From NCBI GenBank assembly GCA_026393985.1, contig JAPKZB010000062.1, positions 1-64,000 of the forward strand: 64,000 bases of DNA, read 5' to 3'. The notes under the pieces are model-generated. The model saw only the letters and a list, made by a program, of their open reading frames with translations, was not told the DNA's origin and did no database searches. Below are positions 48,637 to 56,999 of this stretch, piece after piece. The DNA comes from Acidobacteriota bacterium (lineage in GTDB: Bacteria > Acidobacteriota > Terriglobia > Bryobacterales > Bryobacteraceae). Made by a program: the position numbers and the translations under genes. The stretch's first letter is position 1. Each line of letters starts with the position of its first letter.

Positions 48637-49251
48637 TCAGGTTTTGCGATGGGGCCGGGTAGCGGTGAGTTGATTATGGAGCCAGGCTTTGGCCATTCGC
48701 CATTCCCGTTCGATGGTGGCGGTGGACAGACCGATGACTTCGGACACCTCTTCGACGGTGAGGCCGCCAAAGAAGCGGAGTTCGATGATTTTGGCTTGGT
48801 TGGGGTCGAGCTCGTGGAGGCGATTAAGGGCCTCGTCGAGTTCGTCGAAGGCGACGGGTGGTCCGGCGGCGAGGCCGACCGAGTCGTCGAGGGAGATCTT
48901 TTGGGCGTCGCCGCCTCGTTTGAGGGCATTTTGGGAGCGAGCGTGATCGACGAGGATGCGGCGCATGAGTTGGGCGGCGACGCCGAAGAAATGGGCGCGG
49001 TTTTGCCAGGTGACGCGGGTTTGATCGACGAGCTGCATGTAGGCCTCGTGGACGAGGGCGGTGGCCTGCAGGGTATGGTCGGTTCTCTCTCGGCGCATGT
49101 AGTTGGCTGCGATTTTCCGTAACTCGTTGTAAACAATCGGAAAAAGCTGTTCGTGGGCTTGGTGCTGGCCCTTACGGAGATTGGCTAGCAGTTGGGTGAC
49201 TTCGCTGTTGTTCGGTGTGTCCACTGCGGTATGTGTCCGTAGGGGTGTCAA
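48637..49251 (-). CDS. ECF-type sigma factor (Sig-70_X6-like)
   Basis: The 204-residue protein has region 2 (LFPIVYNELRKIAANYMRRE, ALVHEAYMQLVDQTRVTWQN, HFFGVAAQLMRRILVDHARSQ) and region 4 (LDPNQAKIIELRFFGGLTVEEVSEVIGLS, quoted in part) typical of the acidobacterial/planctomycete subgroup with a kinase neighbour. It should direct RNA polymerase to a specific promoter set when released or phosphorylated. It lies about 130 bases upstream of the kinase start. TTG 49251 or an internal GTG could be the start; no ribosome binding site decides it. Confidence 0.88.
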   Translation of the reverse strand: MTPLRTHTAVDTPNNSEVTQLLANLRKGQHQAHEQLFPIVYNELRKIAANYMRRERTDHTLQATALVHEAYMQLVDQTRVTWQNRAHFFGVAAQLMRRILVDHARSQNALKRGGDAQKISLDDSVGLAAGPPVAFDELDEALNRLHELDPNQAKIIELRFFGGLTVEEVSEVIGLSTATIEREWRMAKAWLHNQLTATRPHRKT

Positions 49252-49273
49252 TCGTGACAGTTACGAAGAGGGC

Positions 49274-49350
49274 TGGTGGGAACGGGCAGATTCGAACTGC
49301 CGGCCTGCCGCTTAGGAGGCGGCCGCTCTATCCATCTGAGCTACGTCCCC
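49274..49350 (-). tRNA. tRNA-Arg (anticodon CCT)
   Basis: A 77-base cloverleaf on the minus strand: acceptor GGGGACG paired with CGTTCCC, discriminator A, encoded CCA, anticodon loop CTCCTAA giving CCT, and T-arm GTTCGAATC. It lies between purD and the ECF sigma factor gene. Confidence 0.95.
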
Positions 49351-49365
49351 ATCTCGCTTTCGATT

Positions 49366-50637
49366 TTACCAGCGCTTTAAGCCTTTGTGGCCAATATCTT
49401 TGCGGAAGTGCATGCCGTCGAATTGAATTGCGGTGGCGGCGGCGTAGGCTTTTTCGATGGCGGCGGGTAGGGTTGGTGCGGAGGCGGTAACGGCGAGGAC
49501 GCGGCCTCCGGCGGTGACTACTTCGCGGCCGACGCGTTTGGTGCCAGCGTGGAAGACTTTGGCTCCGGCGGCTTCGGCTTGGGGGATACCCGCGATGCGG
49601 TCTCCGGTACGAACGGTGCCTGGGTAGCCGTGGGCGGCGAGGATGACGCAGAGGGAGGGTTCAGGGCTCCACTGGAGAGTGGTGTTTTCGAGTTTGCCTT
49701 CGGCGGCATTTTCGAGGACTTCGGCGAGGTCTGACTGGAGGGCCATCATGAGGGCCTGGGTTTCGGGGTCGCCGAGGCGGACGTTGTATTCGAGGATTTT
49801 GGGGCCTTCGGGAGTCAGGATCAGGCCGGCATAGAGGAAGCCGGTGAAGGTATTGCCCTCGGCCTTCATCCCATCGATGGTGGGGCGGAGGATTTTGGTC
49901 ATGATTTCGTCGTGCTGGGCGGGGGTGAGGATGCGGTCATCGACGTAGGCCCCCATGCCGCCGGTGTTGGGACCTTGGTCTCCGTCGAAGATGGCTTTAT
50001 GGTCTTGGGCGGGTTTGAGGGGGAGGATGGTGGTCCCGTCGGTAATGGCGATGTAGGAGACCTCTTCGCCGGTGAGGAACTCTTCGATCACGAGGCGGGT
50101 GCCAGCTTCACCGACCAGGGTGCCGTTGAGCAGTTGGGCGGCTGCTTCGTTGGCTTGTTCCTTCGTCGGGACGATGAGGACGCCTTTGCCGGCGGCGAGG
50201 CCATCGGCTTTGAGGACATAGGGAGGGTGGAAGGATGCGATGGCGGCTTCGGCTTCGGCCGGGGTAGTGGCCGTGGCGTAGCGGGCGGTGGGGATGCCGT
50301 GGCGGGCGAAGAAGTTTTTTGCGAAGACCTTGGAGCCTTCGAGTTGGGCGGCGGCGGCAGTGGGTCCGAAGATTTTGCGGCCGGCGGCGCGGAAGGCATC
50401 GACGATGCCTTCGATAAGGGGGACCTCTGGTCCGACGATGGTGAGATGGGCGTTATGTTTCTCGGCGACGGCGAGATAGTGTGCGGGGCTGGTTCCGTGG
50501 GCGGGTACGCAGAGGGCGACTTGGGCGATGCCTGGGTTTCCCGGCGTCGCGATGATGCCGGTAACGAATGCGCTCTGGGCGAGCCTCCAAACGAGGGCAT
50601 GTTCGCGGCCACCGCCGCCGATGACAAGTATTATCAA
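49366..50637 (-). CDS. purD: Phosphoribosylamine-glycine ligase
   Basis: The 423-residue protein starts [22 protein letters not shown] and has the ATP-grasp features of Pur[72 protein letters not shown] and [14 protein letters not shown]. It joins phosphoribosylamine and glycine in purine synthesis. Length is normal. It diverges from mnmG, with 46 bases between the two starts. Confidence 0.97.
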   Translation of the reverse strand: MIILVIGGGGREHALVWRLAQSAFVTGIIATPGNPGIAQVALCVPAHGTSPAHYLAVAEKHNAHLTIVGPEVPLIEGIVDAFRAAGRKIFGPTAAAAQLEGSKVFAKNFFARHGIPTARYATATTPAEAEAAIASFHPPYVLKADGLAAGKGVLIVPTKEQANEAAAQLLNGTLVGEAGTRLVIEEFLTGEEVSYIAITDGTTILPLKPAQDHKAIFDGDQGPNTGGMGAYVDDRILTPAQHDEIMTKILRPTIDGMKAEGNTFTGFLYAGLILTPEGPKILEYNVRLGDPETQALMMALQSDLAEVLENAAEGKLENTTLQWSPEPSLCVILAAHGYPGTVRTGDRIAGIPQAEAAGAKVFHAGTKRVGREVVTAGGRVLAVTASAPTLPAAIEKAYAAATAIQFDGMHFRKDIGHKGLKRW

Positions 50638-50683
50638 GGCAAATGCTCCTCCAGTTAGAATAAAACAGTTGAGGTGTCCCCCT

Positions 50684-52546
50684 ATGGCTTTGGTGTTGAA
50701 ACCGTTGCATTATGACGTGATTGTGATTGGCGGCGGCCATGCCGGTTGCGAAGCGGCGCGGGCGAGTGCCCGGATGGGTTTGCGGACAGCGATGATTGCC
50801 ATGAATATCGACCTGATCGCGCAGCTTTCCTGCAATCCGGCGGTGGGCGGCATTGCCAAAGGGCACCTGGTGCGGGAGATTGATGCACTGGGGGGGATTA
50901 TGGGCCAGGTGGCGGATGCGGTGGGCATTCAATTCCGGCTTCTGAACACGAGCCGTGGTCCGGCGGTGTGGTCGCCGCGGGCGCAGTGCGACAAGAGGCA
51001 GTATCGGGTGATGATGCGGGAGGTTTTGGAGCGGGAGCCCAATCTGCGTCTGGTTCAGGCTGAAGTTGTGGAGTTGGTGATTGCGGGGGAGGGGGAGTCG
51101 CGGCGGGTGCGTGGGGTGCGGTTGCGGGATGGTAGGACGGCGTGGTGCGAGGCCGTGGTGGTGACGACCGGTACGTTTTTGAACGGTTTGGCACATGTGG
51201 GCGAATCGAAGACCGTTTGTGGGCGGAACGGGGAGTCGGCGTCGAACCTGTTGGGCGAGCAGTTGCGCACGCTGGGTTTGGGATGGACACGTTTGAAGAC
51301 GGGGACTCCGCCGCGGTTGGATGGACGGAGCCTGGACTGGTCGCGGTTTGAACCACAGGACGGGGATGCCGAACCGACTCCGTTCTCCTTTTTGACGGGT
51401 AGGATTGAGCGGGAGCAGATCCGTTGCTATGTCGCATACACGTCGGAGACTACCCACGCGCTATTGCGGGGGAGCTTGGACCGGTCTCCCCTGTACTCCG
51501 GGGTAATTGAAGGAGTTGGTCCGCGCTACTGTCCGTCGATTGAAGATAAGGTGGTGAAATTTCCTGACCGGACGCGGCATCAGTTGTTTCTTGAGCCTGA
51601 GGGTCTCGACACGAATGAGGTGTATGTGAACGGGATGTCGACCTCAATGCCGGTGGACGTTCAGGTGGCGATGCTGGCTTCGGTTCCTGGCTTGGAGGAT
51701 GCCGAGATGATTCGGCCGGGATACGCGATTGAATATGACGCAATTGATGCTCGGGAGTTGAGGCATAGCTTGGAGTGCAAGAAGGTTCGGGGGCTTTTTC
51801 TGGCTGGTCAGGTGAATGGGACCTCTGGATATGAGGAGGCGGCGGCGCAGGGGCTAATTGCCGGTATCAACGCGGCTCGGGGCTGTGGTTCGCTAGATCC
51901 GCTGCATGTGGGTCGGACCGATGGATACATTGGAATTCTAGTGGACGATTTGATCAACAAGGGGGCGGACGAACCCTATCGAATGTTCACATCGCGTGCG
52001 GAGTTTCGTTTGCATCTGCGGATAGACAACGCCGATTCCCGGTTAACACCGCTGGGTCGGGAGGTGGGATTGGTAGATGATGACCGGTGGACGCGGTTTG
52101 AGCGAAAGCGGGAGCAGTTTGCGACTTTAATTCCGCTCCTGGAGCAGGTTCGCTGGTCTGCCCGGCAGTTTCCGCACATTGCGGTGGCTGGCGGCGAGAA
52201 GCCGCCGTTGGCAACTTGGTTGAAGCGCCCTGAGGCTTCCATCCGGCAGCTTATGGACTGGGTTGTGGAGCACGTTGGGGTGCCGGAGCATGGTTTGCTT
52301 GCTGCTATCGAGACCCATTTGAAGTATGCCGGGTACCTCCGGCAGGAGGAGCGGCAGGTTGCTCGACTGCTGGCGTCGGAGTCTCGGGTGATTCCGGCTT
52401 CCCTGGACTACCGCTCGATTCCTGGCCTTTCGCGGGAGATGGTGGATAAGCTCGAGCGTGTGCGTCCGGTTACGCTAGGGCAGGTGAGCCGAATCCCCGG
52501 GGTGACTCCCGCTGCTGTGTCTGTGTTGGACATATTCCTGTCCTAA
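50684..52546 (+). CDS. mnmG: tRNA uridine-5-carboxymethylaminomethyl modification enzyme
   Basis: The 620-residue FAD protein (GidA) has [23 protein letters not shown] (dinucleotide fold), [20 protein letters not shown], and [17 protein letters not shown] near the FAD site. The later [21 protein letters not shown] and the C-terminal [14 protein letters not shown] follow. With MnmE it modifies U34 of tRNAs. ATG 50684 is preceded by GAGGTG; the frame is open further upstream but without similarity. It lies just before the parS sites and parAB, the usual order near bacterial origins. Confidence 0.97.
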   Translation: MALVLKPLHYDVIVIGGGHAGCEAARASARMGLRTAMIAMNIDLIAQLSCNPAVGGIAKGHLVREIDALGGIMGQVADAVGIQFRLLNTSRGPAVWSPRAQCDKRQYRVMMREVLEREPNLRLVQAEVVELVIAGEGESRRVRGVRLRDGRTAWCEAVVVTTGTFLNGLAHVGESKTVCGRNGESASNLLGEQLRTLGLGWTRLKTGTPPRLDGRSLDWSRFEPQDGDAEPTPFSFLTGRIEREQIRCYVAYTSETTHALLRGSLDRSPLYSGVIEGVGPRYCPSIEDKVVKFPDRTRHQLFLEPEGLDTNEVYVNGMSTSMPVDVQVAMLASVPGLEDAEMIRPGYAIEYDAIDARELRHSLECKKVRGLFLAGQVNGTSGYEEAAAQGLIAGINAARGCGSLDPLHVGRTDGYIGILVDDLINKGADEPYRMFTSRAEFRLHLRIDNADSRLTPLGREVGLVDDDRWTRFERKREQFATLIPLLEQVRWSARQFPHIAVAGGEKPPLATWLKRPEASIRQLMDWVVEHVGVPEHGLLAAIETHLKYAGYLRQEERQVARLLASESRVIPASLDYRSIPGLSREMVDKLERVRPVTLGQVSRIPGVTPAAVSVLDIFLS

Positions 52547-52548
52547 TG

Positions 52549-52564
52549 TGTTCCACGTGGAACA
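52549..52564. promoter_or_regulatory. parS: parS site 1
   Basis: TGTTCCACGTGGAACA is a perfect palindrome differing from the parS consensus TGTTTCACGTGAAACA at two symmetric positions. The palindrome extends to 20 bases (52547-52566). ParB should bind here and, with ParA, segregate the origin region. Confidence 0.88.
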
Positions 52565-52575
52565 CACCCACTGAC

Positions 52576-52591
52576 CGTTCCACGTGAAACA
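52576..52591. promoter_or_regulatory. parS: parS site 2
   Basis: CGTTCCACGTGAAACA differs from the parS consensus at two positions. Its centre is 27 bases from that of site 1. Both lie between the mnmG stop and the parA start, so ParB binding may also affect parAB expression. Confidence 0.85.
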
Positions 52592-52630
52592 TTGCCACGC
52601 GTGATAGGATGGCACCAGGAGCCAAAATCC

Positions 52631-53431
52631 TTGGCAAAAACCATCGCGATAGCCAACCAGAAGGGCGGAGTAGGGAAGACTACTACCGCCATTAACCTAG
52701 CGGCCTCCCTTGCCGCAAACGAGCTCAGGGTTTTGCTAGTGGACGCCGATCCGCAAGGCAATTCAACCACCGGCCTTGGAGTAGCCAAGGATCCTGAGAA
52801 CTTCCTCACGCTCTACCAGGTGCTCATCGGCGAAAAAAAAGCTTCTGATGCCGTTGTGCCGACGGAATGCGACGGCCTCGCCCTTTTGCCGGCGGACCGG
52901 AACCTAGTCGGGATCAACCTGGAGCTCGTCAGTCGTCCTAATCGGGAACTCTCTCTGCGGAACGCCCTCGAAGAGATGCAGGACCGCTTTGATTACATCC
53001 TGATCGATTGCCCCCCCGCCCTTGACCTTCTTACCCTCAACGCCCTCGTCGCCGCAAATTCGGTCCTCGTCCCCATTCAATGTGAGTTCTTCGCCCTTGA
53101 GGGCATCTCGCAGCTCATGGACACCGTAGAGGGCATTAAGGAGTCGTTCTCTCACAACCTCCGTACCGAAGGAATCCTCCTTACCATGTATGACGACCGG
53201 ACGAATCTCACCCGGCAAGTCGCCCAGGATTTAAAGGACTTCTTCCAGGACGAGGTCTTCCAAACCGTCATCCCCCGCAGCGTTAAACTCGCCGAGGCCC
53301 CTAGCCACGGAAAGCCCATCCTGCTCTACGACATCCGCTCCAAGGGCGCGGAGTGCTATATCGAACTCGCGAAGGAGATCCTGGCAAATGACCAACGCGC
53401 CAGACAACAGCTCACGCAAAGCGCTGGGTAA
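52631..53431 (+). CDS. parA: Chromosome-partitioning ATPase ParA (Soj)
   Basis: The 266-residue protein has the deviant Walker [19 protein letters not shown] directly after the start [10 protein letters not shown], then [31 protein letters not shown] and a Walker-type ATPase core. It forms the DNA-bound gradient that moves ParB-parS complexes. The start is TTG 52631 because AGGAG lies nine bases upstream and the protein family begins there; the upstream frame overlaps parS. It overlaps parB by 44 bases. Confidence 0.97.
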   Translation: MAKTIAIANQKGGVGKTTTAINLAASLAANELRVLLVDADPQGNSTTGLGVAKDPENFLTLYQVLIGEKKASDAVVPTECDGLALLPADRNLVGINLELVSRPNRELSLRNALEEMQDRFDYILIDCPPALDLLTLNALVAANSVLVPIQCEFFALEGISQLMDTVEGIKESFSHNLRTEGILLTMYDDRTNLTRQVAQDLKDFFQDEVFQTVIPRSVKLAEAPSHGKPILLYDIRSKGAECYIELAKEILANDQRARQQLTQSAG

Positions 53432-54302
53432 AGGACTCTCGTCCCTCCTCCCCAGCCGCGCCGCTGCGCCGGTGGCCGCTCCCCAACCCGCCGCCCCGGC
53501 CGAACCCCCGGCTGTCAACCGACTGCCCATCGACCAGATCGAGCCGAATCCCAATCAACCACGAACCGTCTTCGACCCGGCTCGCCTCCAAGACCTCGCC
53601 GCCTCCATCCAAGCCAACGGCATCATCCAACCTCTGATCGTTCGCAAGATCGGCGACAAGTATCACCTCATCGCCGGCGAGCGCCGCTGGCGCGCCTCCC
53701 GCTTGGCTGGACTCAAAGACGTCCCAATCGTCATCGCCGACATCCATGACGACCGACTCCTCGAAGTCGCCCTGATCGAAAATATCCAGCGGGAGGACCT
53801 CAATCCCATCGAAGTGGCAGTTGCCTTCGAAAAGCTGTCGAACGATCTCGGCCTCAGCCATGAAGAGATCGGGAAACGGACGGGTAAGGACCGCACTACC
53901 ATTACCAACATGCTGCGCCTTCTCCGCCTACCGGGCGACGTGCAGCTCCTCCTTGCCGAAAAACGCCTCTCCATGGGACACGCCCGCGCCATCCTCGGAC
54001 TCCCCACCGAAGAGCTACAGCGCGAGGTAGCCGAAAAGGCCGCCGCTCAGGGCCTCTCCGTTCGCCAGGTCGAACAGATGGTCCACAACATGACCAAGGC
54101 GCGCGAGGTTAAAAAAGCCGACACCCCCGAACCCGTTGACCCCAACGTCAAAGCCGCCATCAGTGAACTGGAAGCCGCCCTTGGCACCCGGGTCCGCATC
54201 GTCGAAAAAGCGCCCGGCAAAGGAAAAATCGAAATCGACTACTATTCGCAGGACGACTTAGACCGCATCTACGCGGTCATCACGGGAGAGGGCTTCGACT
54301 AA
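53388..54302 (+). CDS. parB: Chromosome-partitioning protein ParB (Spo0J)
   Basis: The 304-residue protein begins [13 protein letters not shown], has a Pro/Ala linker, then the ParB domain: [19 protein letters not shown] and [19 protein letters not shown] (the CTP-binding GERRxR motif), [17 protein letters not shown], then the HTH ([21 protein letters not shown]) that reads parS, and a C-terminal dimerisation region. It is a CTP-dependent clamp loaded at parS. It overlaps parA and is followed seven bases on by tRNA-Met on the other strand. Confidence 0.97.
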   Translation: MTNAPDNSSRKALGKGLSSLLPSRAAAPVAAPQPAAPAEPPAVNRLPIDQIEPNPNQPRTVFDPARLQDLAASIQANGIIQPLIVRKIGDKYHLIAGERRWRASRLAGLKDVPIVIADIHDDRLLEVALIENIQREDLNPIEVAVAFEKLSNDLGLSHEEIGKRTGKDRTTITNMLRLLRLPGDVQLLLAEKRLSMGHARAILGLPTEELQREVAEKAAAQGLSVRQVEQMVHNMTKAREVKKADTPEPVDPNVKAAISELEAALGTRVRIVEKAPGKGKIEIDYYSQDDLDRIYAVITGEGFD

Positions 54303-54308
54303 ACAGTT

Positions 54309-54384
54309 GGTGCCGCCGGTAGGACTCGAACCTACGACCTACGGATTATGAGACCGTCGCTCTAACCACCTGAGCTACAGCGGC
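54309..54384 (-). tRNA. tRNA-Met (anticodon CAT), elongator type or tRNA-Ile2
   Basis: A 76-base cloverleaf on the minus strand: acceptor GCCGCTG paired with CGGCGGC, discriminator A, encoded CCA, anticodon loop CTCATAA giving CAT. The first acceptor pair is a normal G-C, so it is not the initiator. Whether C34 becomes lysidine (Ile2) cannot be decided from this alone. Confidence 0.9.
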
Positions 54385-54416
54385 ATCCATTCCTAGCGTA
54401 GAGAACCGGCAGACCA

Positions 54417-54452
54417 TTGTCAATAGACCCCCGCCTGACAATGCTATATAGC
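54417..54452 (+). promoter_or_regulatory. Possible extended -10 promoter of the polysaccharide export genes
   Basis: TGCTATATA at 54442-54450 fits an extended -10 element (TGnTATAAT-like) within a perfect palindrome GCTATATAGC (54443-54452). TTGTCA lies upstream at 54417-54422 but too far for a normal -35. The -10 ends eight bases before the ATG, and no ribosome binding site is present, which suggests leaderless translation. Confidence 0.4.
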
Positions 54453-54457
54453 AAATC

Positions 54458-55762
54458 ATGAACCTGATTGATTTTCAAGGGGTTTCCAAGAGTTACCCCG
54501 TCTACGAGACCCCCGGCCAGCGCTTCAAAGAGCTGGCCACCTTCAACCGCGTCTCCTTCCACCGCGACTTCTGGGCACTCCGCGACGTCTCCTTCTCCGT
54601 CCAACGCGGCGAAACCTTCTGCATCATCGGCGAAAACGGCTCCGGCAAATCCACCCTCCTGCAAATCATCGCCGGCATCCTCCAACCCACCGTCGGCAAA
54701 GCCGCCGTCCAAGGCCGCGTCTCGGCGCTCCTCGAACTCGGCTCCGGCTTCAACCCGGAGTTTTCTGGGAAAGAGAACGTCTACCTCAACGCCGCCATCC
54801 TCGGCCTTACCAACGCCGAGATCGAAGCCCGCTACCCCGCCATCGAAGCCTTCGCCGAAATCGGCGACTTCATCAATCAGCCCGTCAAAACCTACTCCAG
54901 CGGCATGGCCGTCCGCCTCGCCTTTTCCGTCGCCATCCACGTCGACCCCGACATCCTCCTCGTCGATGAAGCCCTCGCCGTCGGCGACATTTATTTCCGC
55001 CAGCGCTGTATGCGCAAGGTCCACGAACTCCGCCAGAAAGGCGTCACAATCCTCTTCGTCTCACACGCCATCGGCGACGTCAAAGCCATCGGTGACCGCA
55101 CCCTCTGGCTCGACAACGGCGCCGTCCGCGCCATCGGCGACACCGAAAACGTCGTCGCCCAGTACCTCGCCTACATGGTCGAAAAGGACTCCCGCTTCCT
55201 CGAACTCGGCTCCCGCAACCACCACCAACCCGCCGCCGCCTCTCTCGCCCCCGAAACGGTCACCTCCATCCCCAACATCGATCACCGCTACGGCGACGCC
55301 CGCGCCGAAATCATCGGCATCGCCGTCCTCAATCCGCAAGGACAGAAACTGCACCTCCTCGAACCCGGCCAACCCATCGTCGTCCGCATCAGCGCCTGTG
55401 CCAAGGAAGCCGTCCTGAACCCCAACATCGGCTTCATGATGCGCAACCACCTCGGTGTCGATTTCGCCGGCACCAACACCCTCCGCGAAGGCCACCAACT
55501 CGCCGAACTCTGGCCCGGCGACACCGTCACCGTCGACTTCCACCTCACCCTCCCCGAACTCTACCCCGCCTCCTTCTCTTTCTCCCCCGCCATCGCCGAT
55601 GGTAGCCTGACCGAATACAAGATGTGCGACTGGATCGACAACGCCCTCTCCCTCCAAATGGGCCACGGCGAAGGCCAAATCTACGGCTACCTCCGCCTGC
55701 CCTGCAAAGTCGAAGTCAACTCCCGCCTCGGCGCCTCGGAGACCCCCGCCCATGAGCACTGA
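54458..55762 (+). CDS. ABC transporter ATP-binding protein for polysaccharide export (Wzt-like)
   Basis: The 434-residue protein has an N-terminal ABC domain of the ABC-2 polysaccharide type: Walker A IIGENGSGKSTLLQII, signature YSSGMAVRLAFSVA, Walker B PDILLVDEALAVGD. A C-terminal beta-sandwich (about 280-425) corresponds to the Wzt carbohydrate-binding domain that recognises the capped end of an O-antigen chain. It should power export across the inner membrane together with a Wzm-type permease, which is not in this window. The next gene overlaps it by 11 bases. Confidence 0.9.
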   Translation: MNLIDFQGVSKSYPVYETPGQRFKELATFNRVSFHRDFWALRDVSFSVQRGETFCIIGENGSGKSTLLQIIAGILQPTVGKAAVQGRVSALLELGSGFNPEFSGKENVYLNAAILGLTNAEIEARYPAIEAFAEIGDFINQPVKTYSSGMAVRLAFSVAIHVDPDILLVDEALAVGDIYFRQRCMRKVHELRQKGVTILFVSHAIGDVKAIGDRTLWLDNGAVRAIGDTENVVAQYLAYMVEKDSRFLELGSRNHHQPAAASLAPETVTSIPNIDHRYGDARAEIIGIAVLNPQGQKLHLLEPGQPIVVRISACAKEAVLNPNIGFMMRNHLGVDFAGTNTLREGHQLAELWPGDTVTVDFHLTLPELYPASFSFSPAIADGSLTEYKMCDWIDNALSLQMGHGEGQIYGYLRLPCKVEVNSRLGASETPAHEH

Positions 55763-56996
55763 GTTCACCGGCGAACGTGTCATCCCAGGCCTGGTCGACG
55801 TCGACCTCTGGAACGAGCACTTCTCCCGCTACAGCTTCGCCGCCCGCCTCGCCCGCCGCAAGCGCGTCCTCGACGTCGGTTGCGGCGCCGGCTACGGCAC
55901 CCACGAACTCGCCCTCACCGCCCGCGAAGCCACCGGCATCGACTGCAGCGCCGAAGCCATCGCCTACGCCCGCCAACACTACACGAAGGAAAACCTCCGC
56001 TTCGAAACCGCCTCCGCCACCGAACTCCCCTTCCCCGACCAAAGCTTCGACCTCGTCGTCGCCTTCGAAGTCATCGAACACCTCACCGAGTGGCTCACCC
56101 TCCTCACCGAAGCCCGCCGCGTCCTCGCCCCCGGCGGCCAGCTCGTCATCTCCACCCCCAACAAACTCTATTACGCCGAATCGCGCCAGCAATCCGGCCC
56201 CAACCCCTTCCACACCCACGAATTCGAACTCGAAGAGTTCCGCGCCGCCCTCGCCGCAGTCTTTCCTCACGTCTCGATGTTCCTCGAAAACCACGCCGAG
56301 AGCATCCTCTTCCAACCCGAATCCGGCGGCCACGGCACCGAAGTGCGCCTCGAACCGCGCTCCGGCGCCGCCACCGAATCCCACTTCTTCCTCGCCGTCT
56401 GCGCCAACGAACTCCAGACCGGCGCCCCGGCCTATCTCTACATCCCCTCCTCGGCCAACGTCCTCCGCGAACGGGAACAGCACATCCAACGCCTCACCGC
56501 CGAACTCGCCACCAAAGACGCCTGGCTCGCGCAGGAACAAACCGCCCATCAATCGCTCCTCCGCGTTCACGATCAAACTATCGCGGAACTCAAAGCCGCC
56601 AACACCTGGGCGCAAACCTCGAACGAAAGCCTGCAGGCCTCCCAGCAGCGGGTCGTCGCACTCCAGGACGAACTCGAGGCCGAACAAACCGCCGGCAAAC
56701 AGGTCGCCGCCTCCTACGAGGCCGAACTCCAACGCCTCGAGGCCGAAAAGGCCGCCGCCGTCGCCTGGGCCGAAAGCAAAGACCGCGAATGGAGCGCCGC
56801 CATCGCCGCCGCCCAAGCCGAACTCCGCCAGTGCCTCGAAAAACTGCACGAAGCCGAAGCCCTGGTCGAAGAGCGCACCCTTTGGGCCCAGGGTCTCGAC
56901 CGCGAAGTAGCCGCCCTCCGCGAACAGCTCGCCTTGGCCGGCGCCTCGAAATGGCTCCGCCTCGGCCGTCGCCTCGGCGTGGGGCCGGTCCTCTAA
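55752..56996 (+). CDS. SAM-dependent methyltransferase with C-terminal coiled coil (WbdD-like)
   Basis: The 414-residue protein has a class I methyltransferase domain: VLDVGCGAGYGTHEL (motif I, about 39-53), TGIDCSAEAIAYA, LPFPDQSFDLVVAFEVIEHL and RVLAPGGQLVISTPN. From about 235 to 400 it is a Glu/Gln/Ala/Arg-rich coiled coil. In E. coli O9a, WbdD combines a capping methyltransferase with a coiled-coil ruler that sets O-antigen length and hands the chain to Wzt. The same layout next to a Wzt-like gene suggests the same job. The WbdD kinase domain is absent. Confidence 0.8.
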   Translation: MSTEFTGERVIPGLVDVDLWNEHFSRYSFAARLARRKRVLDVGCGAGYGTHELALTAREATGIDCSAEAIAYARQHYTKENLRFETASATELPFPDQSFDLVVAFEVIEHLTEWLTLLTEARRVLAPGGQLVISTPNKLYYAESRQQSGPNPFHTHEFELEEFRAALAAVFPHVSMFLENHAESILFQPESGGHGTEVRLEPRSGAATESHFFLAVCANELQTGAPAYLYIPSSANVLREREQHIQRLTAELATKDAWLAQEQTAHQSLLRVHDQTIAELKAANTWAQTSNESLQASQQRVVALQDELEAEQTAGKQVAASYEAELQRLEAEKAAAVAWAESKDREWSAAIAAAQAELRQCLEKLHEAEALVEERTLWAQGLDREVAALREQLALAGASKWLRLGRRLGVGPVL

Positions 56997-56999
56997 ACA

